64,000 bases of DNA from Hypericibacter adhaerens (GTDB lineage: Bacteria; Pseudomonadota; Alphaproteobacteria; Dongiales; Dongiaceae): the NCBI RefSeq assembly GCF_008728835.1, contig NZ_CP042582.1, positions 2,383,001-2,447,000 of the forward strand, given 5' to 3'. Numbering within the stretch: the stretch's first letter is position 1; the number at the start of each line of letters is the position of its first letter. Made by a program: the position numbers and the translations under genes. The notes under the pieces are model-generated. The model worked only from the letters and a program-made list of their open reading frames with translations. It was not told the origin of the DNA and searched no databases. Positions 25,562-35,000 of this stretch are shown one piece after another.

Positions 25562-26664
25562 CGCGGCCCCAGGAGCTGGAACGCGGCGGTGAAGCCGGGG
25601 CCGAGCGCCGACATGAGCCAGGTGCCGGGAGGGCGCTCCGCCAGCATCCGCTCCAGCACGAAGAGCACCGTGGCGGCCGACATGTTGCCATAGCGGCGCA
25701 AGATGTCCCGGGCCTCGGTCATCGTTCCCGGCGGGAGCGCCGTGGCATCCTCGAGCGCGTCGATCACCTTGGCACCGCCGGGATGGCAGACATAGTGGCC
25801 GATCTCGTCGGCAGCCACTCCATGGCGCTCGAGGAAATCCAGCATCGCGGGCCGGAACCGGCTGCGGACCAGGGTCGGGATGTCGCGGGAGAAGAGCACG
25901 CCGAGCCCGTCTTCCTCCACATGCCAGCCCATCACATCGAGCGTCTCGGGCCAGGTATGCTCGCCGGCGGGACCGATCGTGGGGCCTTCGCCGTCGCAGG
26001 AGATGAGTGCCGCAGCAGCGCCGTCGCCGAACAGCGCGGTGGCGATCACGTTGCTCTTGGAGTTGTCGCCGCGCCGGAAGGTCAGCGCGCAGAGCTCGAC
26101 CACCAGGAACAGGACGTTGCGCCCGGGCGCCGCGCGCGCCAGCTCGGCCGCCCGCGAGAAGCCCAGCACGCCGCCGGCGCAGCCGAGCCCGAAGATCGGC
26201 AGCCGCATCGCATCGCGCCGGATGGGCAACCGCTCCATCAGCAGCGCGTCCAGGCTGGGGGTGGCGATGCCGGTGGTGGAGACCGTGACGATGGCGTCGA
26301 TCCGGTCCCAGGCGATGCCGGCCTCGGCCACGCAGCGCTCGGCCGCATCCGCGAGCAGGGCGGGAGCATGCTCGACGAACAGCGCGCTGCGCTCCTTCCA
26401 GCCGTGACGCTGGAAATACCACTCCAGCGGGACGCAGGAATGGCGGCGGTCGATGCCGGCATTGCCATAGGCCGGCATCAGCCTGCCGAGCTCTTCGGGC
26501 GGCCTGTCGAACAGGCGACCGGCGGTCGCCATGATCTCGTCCTGGGACAGGGCATGGGGTGGGACGGTGGTGGCAAGGCCGCGCAGTCGCGCGACGCTCG
26601 GCACCGGGCTCGACTGGTCGAACGGGCGGGGCCGGATGAAGGAGCGGGGAGGAGCGAGTTCCAC
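25558..26664 (-). CDS. type III polyketide synthase (chalcone/alkylpyrone synthase family)
   Basis: 368 residues with the full Cys-His-Asn triad: Cys162 (IFGLGCAGGVLGFSRA), His294 (YVCHPGGAKVID) and Asn327 (RRYGNMSAATVLFVLE). The family condenses malonyl-CoA onto an acyl starter to form pyrones or resorcinols. The C-terminal GPGF loop is present (ALGPGFTAAFQ). Coupling to an ICMT-like methyltransferase points to long-chain alkylpyrone or alkylresorcinol lipids, as in BpsA and SrsA, rather than flavonoid chemistry. The starter chain cannot be predicted from the sequence alone. Confidence 0.92.
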   Translation of the reverse strand: MELAPPRSFIRPRPFDQSSPVPSVARLRGLATTVPPHALSQDEIMATAGRLFDRPPEELGRLMPAYGNAGIDRRHSCVPLEWYFQRHGWKERSALFVEHAPALLADAAERCVAEAGIAWDRIDAIVTVSTTGIATPSLDALLMERLPIRRDAMRLPIFGLGCAGGVLGFSRAAELARAAPGRNVLFLVVELCALTFRRGDNSKSNVIATALFGDGAAAALISCDGEGPTIGPAGEHTWPETLDVMGWHVEEDGLGVLFSRDIPTLVRSRFRPAMLDFLERHGVAADEIGHYVCHPGGAKVIDALEDATALPPGTMTEARDILRRYGNMSAATVLFVLERMLAERPPGTWLMSALGPGFTAAFQLLGPR

Positions 26665-26924
26665 GGGGGATGGCCTAAGGTCGGGGGAAACCCGGGCGCG
26701 GCTCGAATCGAAGCCCGTCCTGGGCGGTTCTCCCGAGAGTTGGCCGGCGGCGGACGCGCCGGCAAATCAACAGCCGATCACTTTTCGGCGACCCCCGGAT
26801 TTCGGGACCCGCACGGATTGGTAAGGATTTCGGTGCTTCAATGGGGACGGCGAACCGGCATCCAGGCCGGGGCCCGATTTGCGGATCCCGTCCATCCGGA
26901 ACGGGTGGCACGGCAGTGGCCGAC

Positions 26925-27659
26925 ATGACAGACGATAGACACAGCGAACAAAGTGACGTAAGCGCGCCCCGCGGCTCGATTTTCGGCGGGTTGGCGCTGC
27001 GCCTGCGGACCTATTTCTTCGCCGGGATCCTGATCACGGCACCCATCAGCATTACGGTCTATCTCGCCTGGGCCATGATCCGCTGGGTCGACGGCCAGGT
27101 CATCCCGCTGATTCCGGATCATTACAATCCCGAGACCTATCTGCCCTTCAGCGTGCCGGGCATCGGCCTTCTGATCCTGCTCGCCGCCCTGACGCTGGTG
27201 GGGGCCGTCACCGCCAACATGGTCGGCCGCATGATGGTGCGCGGCAGCGACCGCCTGCTCGGCCGGATGCCGGTCGTGCGCGGCATCTATAACGCGCTGA
27301 AGCAGATCTTCGAGACCGTGCTGTCGCAGAAGTCCCAGGCCTTCCGCGAGGTGGCGCTGGTCGAATATCCGCGCAAGGGCGCCTGGGCGCTGGGCTTCAT
27401 CACCGGCAAGCCGGACGGGGAGATCCAGGAGCTGGGCGGCGGCGAGCTGGTCAATGTCTTCGTGCCGACCACGCCCAACCCCACCAGCGGCTTCCTCCTG
27501 TTCCTGCCCGAGCGCGAGATCCTGAGGCTCGGCATGACGGTCGAGGAGGGCATCAAGATGGTGGTCTCGGGCGGCATCGTCATGCCGGCGGACCGGCGTC
27601 CGCCGAAGTCGCGCCGCTCGGGCACCGTCACTCCGCTCGATCTCGCCAGCGGCCAATGA
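26925..27659 (+). CDS. DUF502-family membrane protein
   Basis: 244 residues from ATG 26925; a GTG at 26916 or a longer frame to 26841 are alternatives, with no decisive ribosome site. Two hydrophobic segments, near YFFAGILITAPISITVYLAWAMIRW and SVPGIGLLILLAALTLVGAVTANMVG, are followed by GRMPVVRGIYNALKQIFETV and a soluble part with VNVFVPTTPNPTSGFLLFLP. The PTTPNPTSG motif and order are those of DUF502 proteins, a widespread bacterial and plant family linked to membrane organisation but without a defined activity. The Arg/Pro-rich C-terminus is variable. Confidence 0.9.
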   Translation: MTDDRHSEQSDVSAPRGSIFGGLALRLRTYFFAGILITAPISITVYLAWAMIRWVDGQVIPLIPDHYNPETYLPFSVPGIGLLILLAALTLVGAVTANMVGRMMVRGSDRLLGRMPVVRGIYNALKQIFETVLSQKSQAFREVALVEYPRKGAWALGFITGKPDGEIQELGGGELVNVFVPTTPNPTSGFLLFLPEREILRLGMTVEEGIKMVVSGGIVMPADRRPPKSRRSGTVTPLDLASGQ

Positions 27660-27683
27660 AGGCGCGGGCGCCGGAGCGCCGCG

Positions 27684-28373
27684 TCATCCTTTCGCCAGCC
27701 TGAACCATTCGGGCCATTCCTTCAGGAGCTTGCCGCCTTCGGTCGAGAAGCTTTCGTCGGTGAGCGTGAGGGATTGGATCCGGTCGGCGCGGAAATGCCG
27801 GTAGTCGTTGCGCAGCTCGCACCAGGCGCAGACCAGGGTCGCTTCCACGAAATAGGCGACGGCGATCGGCCAGATACGGCGCGCGGTGATTCCGCCCTCG
27901 CGATCGACATAGTCGATCAGCAGCTTCTTGTGTTGCCGGATCGCGCTGCGGATGAGCGCCATATCCGCGATCGCCGGATCGTTCGCGCCATGCTCGGAGA
28001 CGAAGAAGGTGGGCGAGCTCAGTTGCCCCTGGAGGGCCGCCGGCAGGATGGCGGCGATCTTCGAGAGCACGCTGTCGGCGGCCGACCGCAGGCCGGGATC
28101 GCCGGTACGGCGCGTCAGCAGGGCGCCGACCAGGATGGCTTCGGTCTCTTCCGCCGTGAACATCAGCGGCGGCAGGTCATAGCCGCGGCGCAGGAGGTAG
28201 CCGATGCCGGCGGCTCCTTCGATCGGCACCTGGCGTGCCTGCAGCGTGGCGATATCGCGATAGATGGTGCGGGGCGTCACCTCCAGCCGTTGCGCCAGGG
28301 CGGTCGCCGTCAGCGGCCCCTTGGCGCCCCGCAGCGTCTGGATGATGTCGAACAATCGATCGGCGCGTCGCAT
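27684..28373 (-). CDS. YafY-type HTH / WYL-domain transcriptional regulator
   Basis: 229 residues from ATG 28373, preceded by GGAGGG; an upstream start would add 18 residues without a ribosome site. The N-terminal HTH_11 winged helix reads MRRADRLFDIIQTLRGAKGPL then ALAQRLEVTPRTIYRDIATLQ. The WYL domain (about 125-200) senses a ligand; its signature region reads IWPIAVAYFVEATLVCAWCELR, with the central tryptophan-leucine motif degenerate. It is divergent from the DMT exporter gene, and a perfect 12-base inverted repeat lies between them, so autoregulation and control of the exporter are likely. Confidence 0.88.
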   Translation of the reverse strand: MRRADRLFDIIQTLRGAKGPLTATALAQRLEVTPRTIYRDIATLQARQVPIEGAAGIGYLLRRGYDLPPLMFTAEETEAILVGALLTRRTGDPGLRSAADSVLSKIAAILPAALQGQLSSPTFFVSEHGANDPAIADMALIRSAIRQHKKLLIDYVDREGGITARRIWPIAVAYFVEATLVCAWCELRNDYRHFRADRIQSLTLTDESFSTEGGKLLKEWPEWFRLAKG

Positions 28374-28412
28374 GCTCTGGCCCTCCGGAACCGGCCGGAA
28401 GTTTACCGCAAC

Positions 28413-28440
28413 CGCTCCTGACAGCACGCTGTCAGGAGCG
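28413..28440. promoter_or_regulatory. perfect inverted repeat, probable operator of the WYL regulator
   Basis: CGCTCCTGACAG (28413-28424), spacer CACG, CTGTCAGGAGCG (28429-28440): 12 of 12 bases palindromic. It sits 40 bases before the regulator's start and 39 before the divergent exporter start, the position expected for an operator serving both genes. There is no T-run, so a terminator is unlikely. Confidence 0.75.
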
Positions 28441-28478
28441 GGTCTCTAGCGTCCCGGCCCTGGGCAGGGAGACGAGCC

Positions 28479-29381
28479 ATGGGCGGGGCGGATGTCGCGA
28501 TGGAAGCGGGGCGGGGCCAGCGGGGATCGGGTGTCCTGCTGCTGCTGGGCGCGGCGGTGGCCTTCAGCACCGCCGGCTACTTCACCCGGCTGATCCCGCT
28601 CGATGTCTGGACGATCCTGTTCTGGCGGGGCGTCTTCACCGGCCTCTTCGTGCTGGCGCTGCTGCTCTGGCAGCATGGCGCGGCCGCCTGGCGCTCGATC
28701 CCGGCGATGGGATGGCCGGGCCTGGCGGTGGTGGCGCTGTCCAGCAGCGGCATGATCTTCTTCATCCATGCCTTCCGTCATACCAGCGTCGCCGACGTCG
28801 CCATCATCTATGCGGCAGCCCCGTTCGTGACCGCGGGCATCGCCTGGTCCTGGCTCAAGGAGCGGCCGGGTCGCGGCACCCTCGTCGCGGCGGCGATCGC
28901 CTTCGTCGGGGTCGTCGTCATGGTGGGCGGCGCGCTCAGCCTCGGCAGCTGGCTGGGCGATCTCTTCGCGCTCGCCATGACGCTGTCGCTCTCCCTGATG
29001 ATGGTCGTCATCCGCCGCCACAAGGACCGGCCCATGACCGCCGTGGCCGGTCTGTCGCCCCTGCTGACGGCGCTGCTGGTCTGGCCGCTCGCGACGCCGG
29101 GCAGCGCCGGGTCCGCCGATCTGCTCCATCTCGCGCTGTTCGGCATCCTGCAGAACGGCCTGGGGCTGCTGCTCCTGACCTGGGGCACGCGGCTGCTGCC
29201 GGCGGCGGAAGGCGCCCTGATCGGCGCCCTCGATGCGCCGCTGGCCCCGATCTGGGTCTGGCTCGCCTTCAGCGAGATCCCGCCGTCAACGACATTGATC
29301 GGCGGTGCCATCGTGATGGCCGCGGTGCTGGGCTATCTCTGGGGCGAGCGGCGGGCCGAAGGCACCGCTCGAGGAGGATGA
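28479..29381 (+). CDS. EamA/DMT-superfamily transporter
   Basis: 300 residues with about ten hydrophobic segments in two EamA repeats (about 17-145 and 158-290). Typical features are GVLLLLGAAVAFSTAGYFTRLI at the start of repeat 1, AFRHTSVADVAIIYAAAPF with SWLKERP after it, and EGALIGALDAPLAPIWVWLAFSEIP in repeat 2. The family exports small metabolites or amino acids by proton exchange. GGGAGACGAGCC precedes the ATG. Its expression is probably controlled by the divergent WYL regulator, whose ligand may be the exported compound. Confidence 0.9.
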   Translation: MGGADVAMEAGRGQRGSGVLLLLGAAVAFSTAGYFTRLIPLDVWTILFWRGVFTGLFVLALLLWQHGAAAWRSIPAMGWPGLAVVALSSSGMIFFIHAFRHTSVADVAIIYAAAPFVTAGIAWSWLKERPGRGTLVAAAIAFVGVVVMVGGALSLGSWLGDLFALAMTLSLSLMMVVIRRHKDRPMTAVAGLSPLLTALLVWPLATPGSAGSADLLHLALFGILQNGLGLLLLTWGTRLLPAAEGALIGALDAPLAPIWVWLAFSEIPPSTTLIGGAIVMAAVLGYLWGERRAEGTARGG

Positions 29382-29385
29382 GGCG

Positions 29386-31467
29386 CTATCCCGAGCGCAC
29401 CGTCTTCACCACCGCGTCGCGCTCGAAGAGATAGAGCAGAACGCGCAGCGCCTGTCCGCGCGCTCCGGCCAGGTCCGGATCGCGGTCGAGGATCAGGCGC
29501 GCATCGTCGCGGGCGGCGGCAAGCAACTCGGCATGCGCGGCGATGTTGGCGAGGCGGAAGTCGGGCAGGCCGCTCTGGCGCGTGCCCAGGAGCTCGCCGG
29601 CGCCGCGCAGTTTCAGGTCCTCCTCGGCGATGCGGAAGCCGTCGTCGGTCTCGCGCAGGATTCGCAGGCGCGCCTTCGCCGTCTCGCCCAGCGGCGCCTG
29701 GTAGAGCAGGAGGCAGGTCGAGCGCTTGGTGCCGCGACCGATGCGGCCGCGCAGCTGGTGGAGCTGCGCCAGGCCGAAACGCTCGGCATGCTCGATCACC
29801 ATGATGGTCGCGGCCGGCACGTCGACGCCGACCTCGACCACGGTGGTGGCGACGAGGATGTCGAGATCGCCGCGCGCGAAGGCCGCCATGGCGGTGTCGC
29901 GCTCGGCCGCCTTCTGCTGGCCATGGACCAGCCCGACCCGCACCGGCAGGCGTTGCGCCAGATCGGCGAACCGCGCCTCGGCATTGGCGAGATCGACCGC
30001 CTCGGACTCCTCCACCAGCGGGCAGATCCAATAGGCGCGCGCGCCGTCGGCGATGCCGCGGCCGACCGCGGCGATGACATCCTCGATCCGTTCGAGCGGC
30101 AGGGCGCGCGTGTCGATCGGCTGCCGTCCGGCCGGCTTCTCGGTCAGGCGCGACACGTCGAGATCGCCATAGGCGGTCAGCATCAGGGTGCGCGGGATCG
30201 GCGTCGCCGTCATCACCAGCACGTCGGCGCCCTTGCCTTTCTCCGCCAGCAATAGACGTTGGTGAACGCCGAAGCGATGCTGCTCGTCGATGACGGCGAG
30301 CCCCAGATCGCGGAACTCGACATCGTCCTGCACCAGCGCATGGGTCCCGACCACGATCGGGATCGAACCGTCGGCGAGCCCGGCCAGGGTCTCGGCCTTG
30401 GCCTTGGCGCGGTCGCGGCCCGTCAGCAGCCCGACGCGCAGGCCTGCCGCTTCCGCGAGCGGCGTGATGGTGGCGAGATGCTGGCGCGCCAGGATCTCGG
30501 TGGGTGCCAAGAGGGCCGCTTGCGCGCCGGCCTCGACCGCGATCGCCATCGCCATCAGCGCCACGACGGTCTTGCCGCTGCCGACATCCCCCTGGAGCAG
30601 CCGCAGCATCGGCGCCGGGCCGGCCATATCGGCCTCGATCTCCCTGATCGCCGTCTTCTGCGAGGCCGTGAGGGCGAAGGGCAGGGCCTCGGCGATGCGG
30701 TCTCGGATCTCGCCATTGCCCTTGAGCCGGCGCCCGACCAGCTTGCGCTGGCGCGCCCGTACCAGCGCCAGGGCGAGCTGGCTTGCCAGCAGCTCGTCAT
30801 AAGCGAGGCGCTGGCGGGCGGGCGTCATGGGATCGATATCGGCGAGCTCGGCCGGGTTGTGCGCGGCGGTAAGGCTGTCGCGCCAGGCGGCCCAGCCCTG
30901 CCGGCGGAGATAATCAGGGTCGATCCATTCGGGCAGTTCGGGCGCGCGCTCGACCGCGGCGCGGATCGCCTTCGCCAGCAGGCGCGGGGTCAGGCCCGCC
31001 GTCAGCGGATAGACCGGCTCGACGCGGCGCACGCTCTCGGCCTCGGCTTCCGGCACCACATGGTCGGGGTGCGCCATCTGCAGCTCGCCCTGGTAGCGCT
31101 CGACCCGGCCGCTCACCACCCGCTTCTGGCCGAGGGGCAGGGTCTTCTCCAGCCAGTCCGGTTTGGCATTGAAGAACACCAGCGTCAGGCTGCCGGTCTC
31201 GTCATGGCAGCGGACGCGATAGGGCAGGCGGGGCGTGCGCGGCTTCTCATGCCGGTCGATCGTCACCGTCACGGTGACGATGGCGCCCTCCGGCGCCTCG
31301 GCCAGCGAGGGCGAGAAGCGCCGGTCCACCAGCCCGCTCGGCAGATGCCAGCAAAGGTCGACCACCCTCGGGCCTGCCAGCTGCTCGATCAGCTTGCCGA
31401 TCCGGGGGCCGACGCCCGGCAACGCTGTCACCGGGGCGAACAGGGGAAAGAGGATTTCGGGGCGCAA
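29386..31467 (-). CDS. recG: ATP-dependent DNA helicase RecG
   Basis: 693 residues. RecG remodels stalled replication forks and branch-migrates Holliday junctions. The wedge/OB region (about 50-160) includes VVSGRVERYQGELQMAHPDHVV. The helicase motifs are GDVGSGKTVVALMAM (Walker A), VIDEQHRFGVHQR (motif II), MTATPIPRTL (motif III) and VGVDVPAATIMVIEHAERFGLAQLHQLRGRIGRG (motifs V-VI, with interruptions). Length is typical. It is divergent from sdhE and mfd, an arrangement I believe is common in related alphaproteobacteria. Confidence 0.97.
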   Translation of the reverse strand: MRPEILFPLFAPVTALPGVGPRIGKLIEQLAGPRVVDLCWHLPSGLVDRRFSPSLAEAPEGAIVTVTVTIDRHEKPRTPRLPYRVRCHDETGSLTLVFFNAKPDWLEKTLPLGQKRVVSGRVERYQGELQMAHPDHVVPEAEAESVRRVEPVYPLTAGLTPRLLAKAIRAAVERAPELPEWIDPDYLRRQGWAAWRDSLTAAHNPAELADIDPMTPARQRLAYDELLASQLALALVRARQRKLVGRRLKGNGEIRDRIAEALPFALTASQKTAIREIEADMAGPAPMLRLLQGDVGSGKTVVALMAMAIAVEAGAQAALLAPTEILARQHLATITPLAEAAGLRVGLLTGRDRAKAKAETLAGLADGSIPIVVGTHALVQDDVEFRDLGLAVIDEQHRFGVHQRLLLAEKGKGADVLVMTATPIPRTLMLTAYGDLDVSRLTEKPAGRQPIDTRALPLERIEDVIAAVGRGIADGARAYWICPLVEESEAVDLANAEARFADLAQRLPVRVGLVHGQQKAAERDTAMAAFARGDLDILVATTVVEVGVDVPAATIMVIEHAERFGLAQLHQLRGRIGRGTKRSTCLLLYQAPLGETAKARLRILRETDDGFRIAEEDLKLRGAGELLGTRQSGLPDFRLANIAAHAELLAAARDDARLILDRDPDLAGARGQALRVLLYLFERDAVVKTVRSG

Positions 31468-31703
31468 TTATCCTCGGCTGGCTTGTGGCTATTGGCGGGC
31501 GTCTCGGGGGCGCTTGTCTCTGCGGCGATTTAGCGGGTTCTGCGGGCTGACAGGAGGGGATTCGCTGGGTATATCCTAGAGCCTGATCGCCTGAAGCCGA
31601 AACGGCTTGAGGCGGCGGACTTGATTCGAGCCGGCCCGGCTTTCGTCGCCCGATCCTGAGGAACAGACGGCTCCCAGACCTGGATTGCCTTAAGGAAACG
31701 ATC

Positions 31704-32015
31704 ATGTCGGATCAGGATCGAGCGCAGCGCGTCAGCCGGCTGCGCTACCGGAGCTGGCGCCGGGGAACCCGCGAGATGGACTTGTTGCTGGGACCCTTTG
31801 CCGACAGGCATCTGCCGGCGATGGGCGAGGCCGAGCTCGGCGCCTATGAACGGCTCCTGGAGCAGAGCGATCCCGATCTGATGATCTGGCTGACAGGCCA
31901 GGCCGCCCCCCCACCCGAGCTGGATTCCACGCTGCGCGCACTGCTGCAACGCGCAGCCGAGGTGATCCGGCAAGGCAGCGCCATCGCCGCCGGACAACGC
32001 AAGACGAACAGCTGA
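31704..32015 (+). CDS. sdhE: succinate dehydrogenase assembly factor SdhE (FAD assembly factor)
   Basis: 103-residue small helical protein. The family helps attach FAD covalently to the succinate dehydrogenase flavoprotein. The conserved N-terminal motif is RLRYRSWRRGTREMDLLLGPF, with the essential RGxxE (Arg-Gly-Thr-Arg-Glu). MGEAELGAYERLLEQSDPDLMIWL follows, as in E. coli SdhE and yeast Sdh5. Its stop TGA shares a base with the ATG of mfd, so translation of the two is coupled. Confidence 0.93.
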   Translation: MSDQDRAQRVSRLRYRSWRRGTREMDLLLGPFADRHLPAMGEAELGAYERLLEQSDPDLMIWLTGQAAPPPELDSTLRALLQRAAEVIRQGSAIAAGQRKTNS

Positions 32016-35000
32016 TGCCGATTTCGCTGGAGAGAGCAGGGCTGGTCCCGGTCGGCGGGGCGCCCGAGGGGTTCGACGCCCTGATCGTCGCCGACCTGGC
32101 GCGCCGGGCCCGCAAAAACGGCGCCAAGGCCGGCGGCGAGCTGCTGCATGTGGCGCGCGACGATGCGCGCATGGCGCGGCTGATCGAGGCGCTGCGCTTT
32201 GCGGCGCCCGATCTCGAGGTCGTGGATTTCCCGGCCTGGGACTGCCTGCCCTATGACCGGGTTTCGCCTCATCGCGACATCGTCGGGCGGCGTGTCGACA
32301 GCCTGACCCGGCTGCGCGCCCCGCGCGCCAGGGAGGCACCGGCGCGCGTGGTGGTCACGACCGTGGCCGCCTTGCTGCAGCGATTGCCGCCGCGGGCGAG
32401 CTTCGAGGGGCAGACGCTGCGCCTGGTGCCCGGCGCCACGATGGAGCCCAAGGCCCTGACCGATTTCCTCTCGGGCCGCGGTTATCTGCGCTCGGAGACG
32501 GTGAACGAGGTGGGCGAGTTCGCCGTGCGCGGCGGCATCATCGACCTGTTTCCGCCGGCCGCGGCCGCACCGCTGCGCGTCGATTTCTTCGGCGACACGA
32601 TCGAGAGCCTGCGCAGCTTCGATCCCCTGACCCAGCGCAGCCAGGACAAGGTCGAGAGCTTCGAGATCAAGCCGATCGGCGAGGTCCAGCTCGATCCCGG
32701 GACGATCGAGCGCTTCCGCACCGGCTATCGCGCGACCTTCGGCGCCGTCGCCGGCGACGATCCGCTCTACGAGGCGATCAGCGCGGGCCGGCTCTATGCC
32801 GGCATGGAGCATTGGCTGCCGCTGTTCCTGCCCTCGCTCGAGACGCTGCCGGACTATCTGCCGGACGCGCTCATCACCCTCGATCATCAGGCCGAGGAGG
32901 CCCGCGACGCGCGCCTCGACATGATCCGCGATTTCTACCAGGCGCGCCGGCAGCTCGAGCGGGCCGAGGAGACGGGCGGCGTGCCCTACCGGCCGCTGAC
33001 GCCCGACCGCCTCTATATCAACGCCAGCGAGTGGGACGACTGGCTGGCGAGCCGGCCTTCGGCGGTCTTCTCGCCCTTCGCGGTGCCTGAGGATGCCGCC
33101 GGCTGGCAGGATGCGGGCGGCAAGTCCGGCCGCGATTTCGCCGATGTGCGGGCGAGCGCGCCCGCGACGCTGTTCGCGGCCGTGGTCGAGCATCTGGCCC
33201 AGGCGCGCCTGCCGCGCCGCCATGTGGCCGTGGCCGCCATGAGCGAAGGCAGCCGCGACCGGCTGGAGCATCTGCTGGCCGAGCATGGGCTCGAGCGCCA
33301 TGAGCGGGTGGCCGATCTCGAGGCCATCCGCCGCCTGCCGCGCGACCGCGTCGCCTTCGTGGTCCTCGGGCTCGAGCATGGCTTCGAGACGCCGGACCTC
33401 GTGGTGGTGGCCGAGCAGGATATCCTCGGCGACCGGCTGGCGCGCCCGGCGCAGCGGCGCAAGAAGACCGACCAGTTCCTGACCGAGCTCGCGAACTTCT
33501 CGCATGGCGACCTGGTGGTGCATGTCGAGCATGGCGTGGGCCGCTATGAGGGGATCGAGACGCTGGAGATCGGCGGCGCGCCCCATGATTGCCTCAAGGT
33601 CATCTATGACGGCGGCGACAAGCTCTATGTGCCGGTCGAGAACATCGACGTGCTGTCGCGCTTCGGCTCGGACGATCTGCCGGTGCCGCTCGACAAGCTG
33701 GGCGGGGCCGGCTGGCAGGCGAGGAAGGCCCGGGTCAAGCAGCGGCTGCGCGAGATCGCCCAGCAGCTCATCCGCACGGCCGCCGCGCGCGCCGTCCATC
33801 CGGGCGTGACCTTGGCGCCGCCCGAAGGGCTCTATGACGAGTTCGCCGCGCGCTTCCCCTATGCCGAGACCGAGGACCAGCAGCGCGCGATCGACGAGGT
33901 CACAGCCGATCTCGCCTCCGGCCGGCCGATGGACCGCCTCGTCTGCGGCGATGTCGGCTTCGGCAAGACCGAGGTGGCGCTGCGCGCGGCCTTCGTCGCC
34001 GCCGCGGCCGGCTACCAGGTCGCGGTGGTGACGCCGACCACCTTGCTCTGCCGCCAGCACAGCAAGACCTTCACCGAGCGCTTCGCCGGCCTGCCGATCC
34101 GCGTGGCGCAATTGTCGCGGCTGGTCTCGACCAAGGACGCCAACCAGGTGAAGGCCGACCTCAAGGCCGGCAAGGTCGACATCGTCGTGGGCACCCATTC
34201 GCTCCTCGCCAAGAGCGTCGAGTTCGCCAACCTGGGCCTGATGATCGTCGACGAGGAGCAGCATTTCGGCGTGGCGCAGAAGGAGCGGCTCAAGGAGCTG
34301 CGTGCCGACGTCCATGTGCTGACCCTGACCGCGACGCCGATCCCGCGCACCTTGCAGCTCGCCTTGTCGGGCGTGCGCGAGATGAGCCTGATCTCGACGC
34401 CGCCGGTGGACCGGCTCGCCGTGCGGACCTTCGTGCTGCCCTACGATCCGGTGGTGATCCGCGAGGCGATCCTGCGCGAGCATTACCGCGGCGGGCAGAG
34501 CTTCTATGTGGTGCCGCGCATCGAGGATCTCGACAAGGTGGCCGAGCGGCTGCGCAACCTGGTGCCGGAGATCAAGTTCGTGATGGCGCATGGCCGCATG
34601 GCGCCGACCCATCTCGAGAAGGCGATGACGGCCTTCTACGACCGCCAGTACGACATGCTGCTTGCCACCAACATCATCGAGAGCGGCCTCGATATCCCGA
34701 CCGCCAACACGATGGTGATCCACCGCTCCGACATGTTCGGCCTGGCGCAGCTCTATCAGCTGCGCGGGCGCATCGGCCGCTCCAAGCAGCGCGGCTATGC
34801 CTACCTGACCCTGCCGCCGGGCCGCGTGCTCAGCCCGACCGCCGCCAAGCGGCTCCAGGTCATGCAGACGCTGGATACGCTGGGCGCGGGCTTCACGCTG
34901 GCGAGCCACGATCTCGACATCCGCGGTGCCGGCAATCTCCTGGGCGACGAGCAGTCCGGCCATATCCGCGAGGTCGGCGTCGAGCTCTACCAGCAGATGC

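Noticed and set aside
25046..26422. A single 458-codon frame covering the ICMT-like gene and much of the polyketide synthase gene
   Set aside because: Its N-terminal two-thirds is an out-of-frame reading of the synthase gene. Only the last 171 codons, starting at the ATG at 25561, are a real protein.
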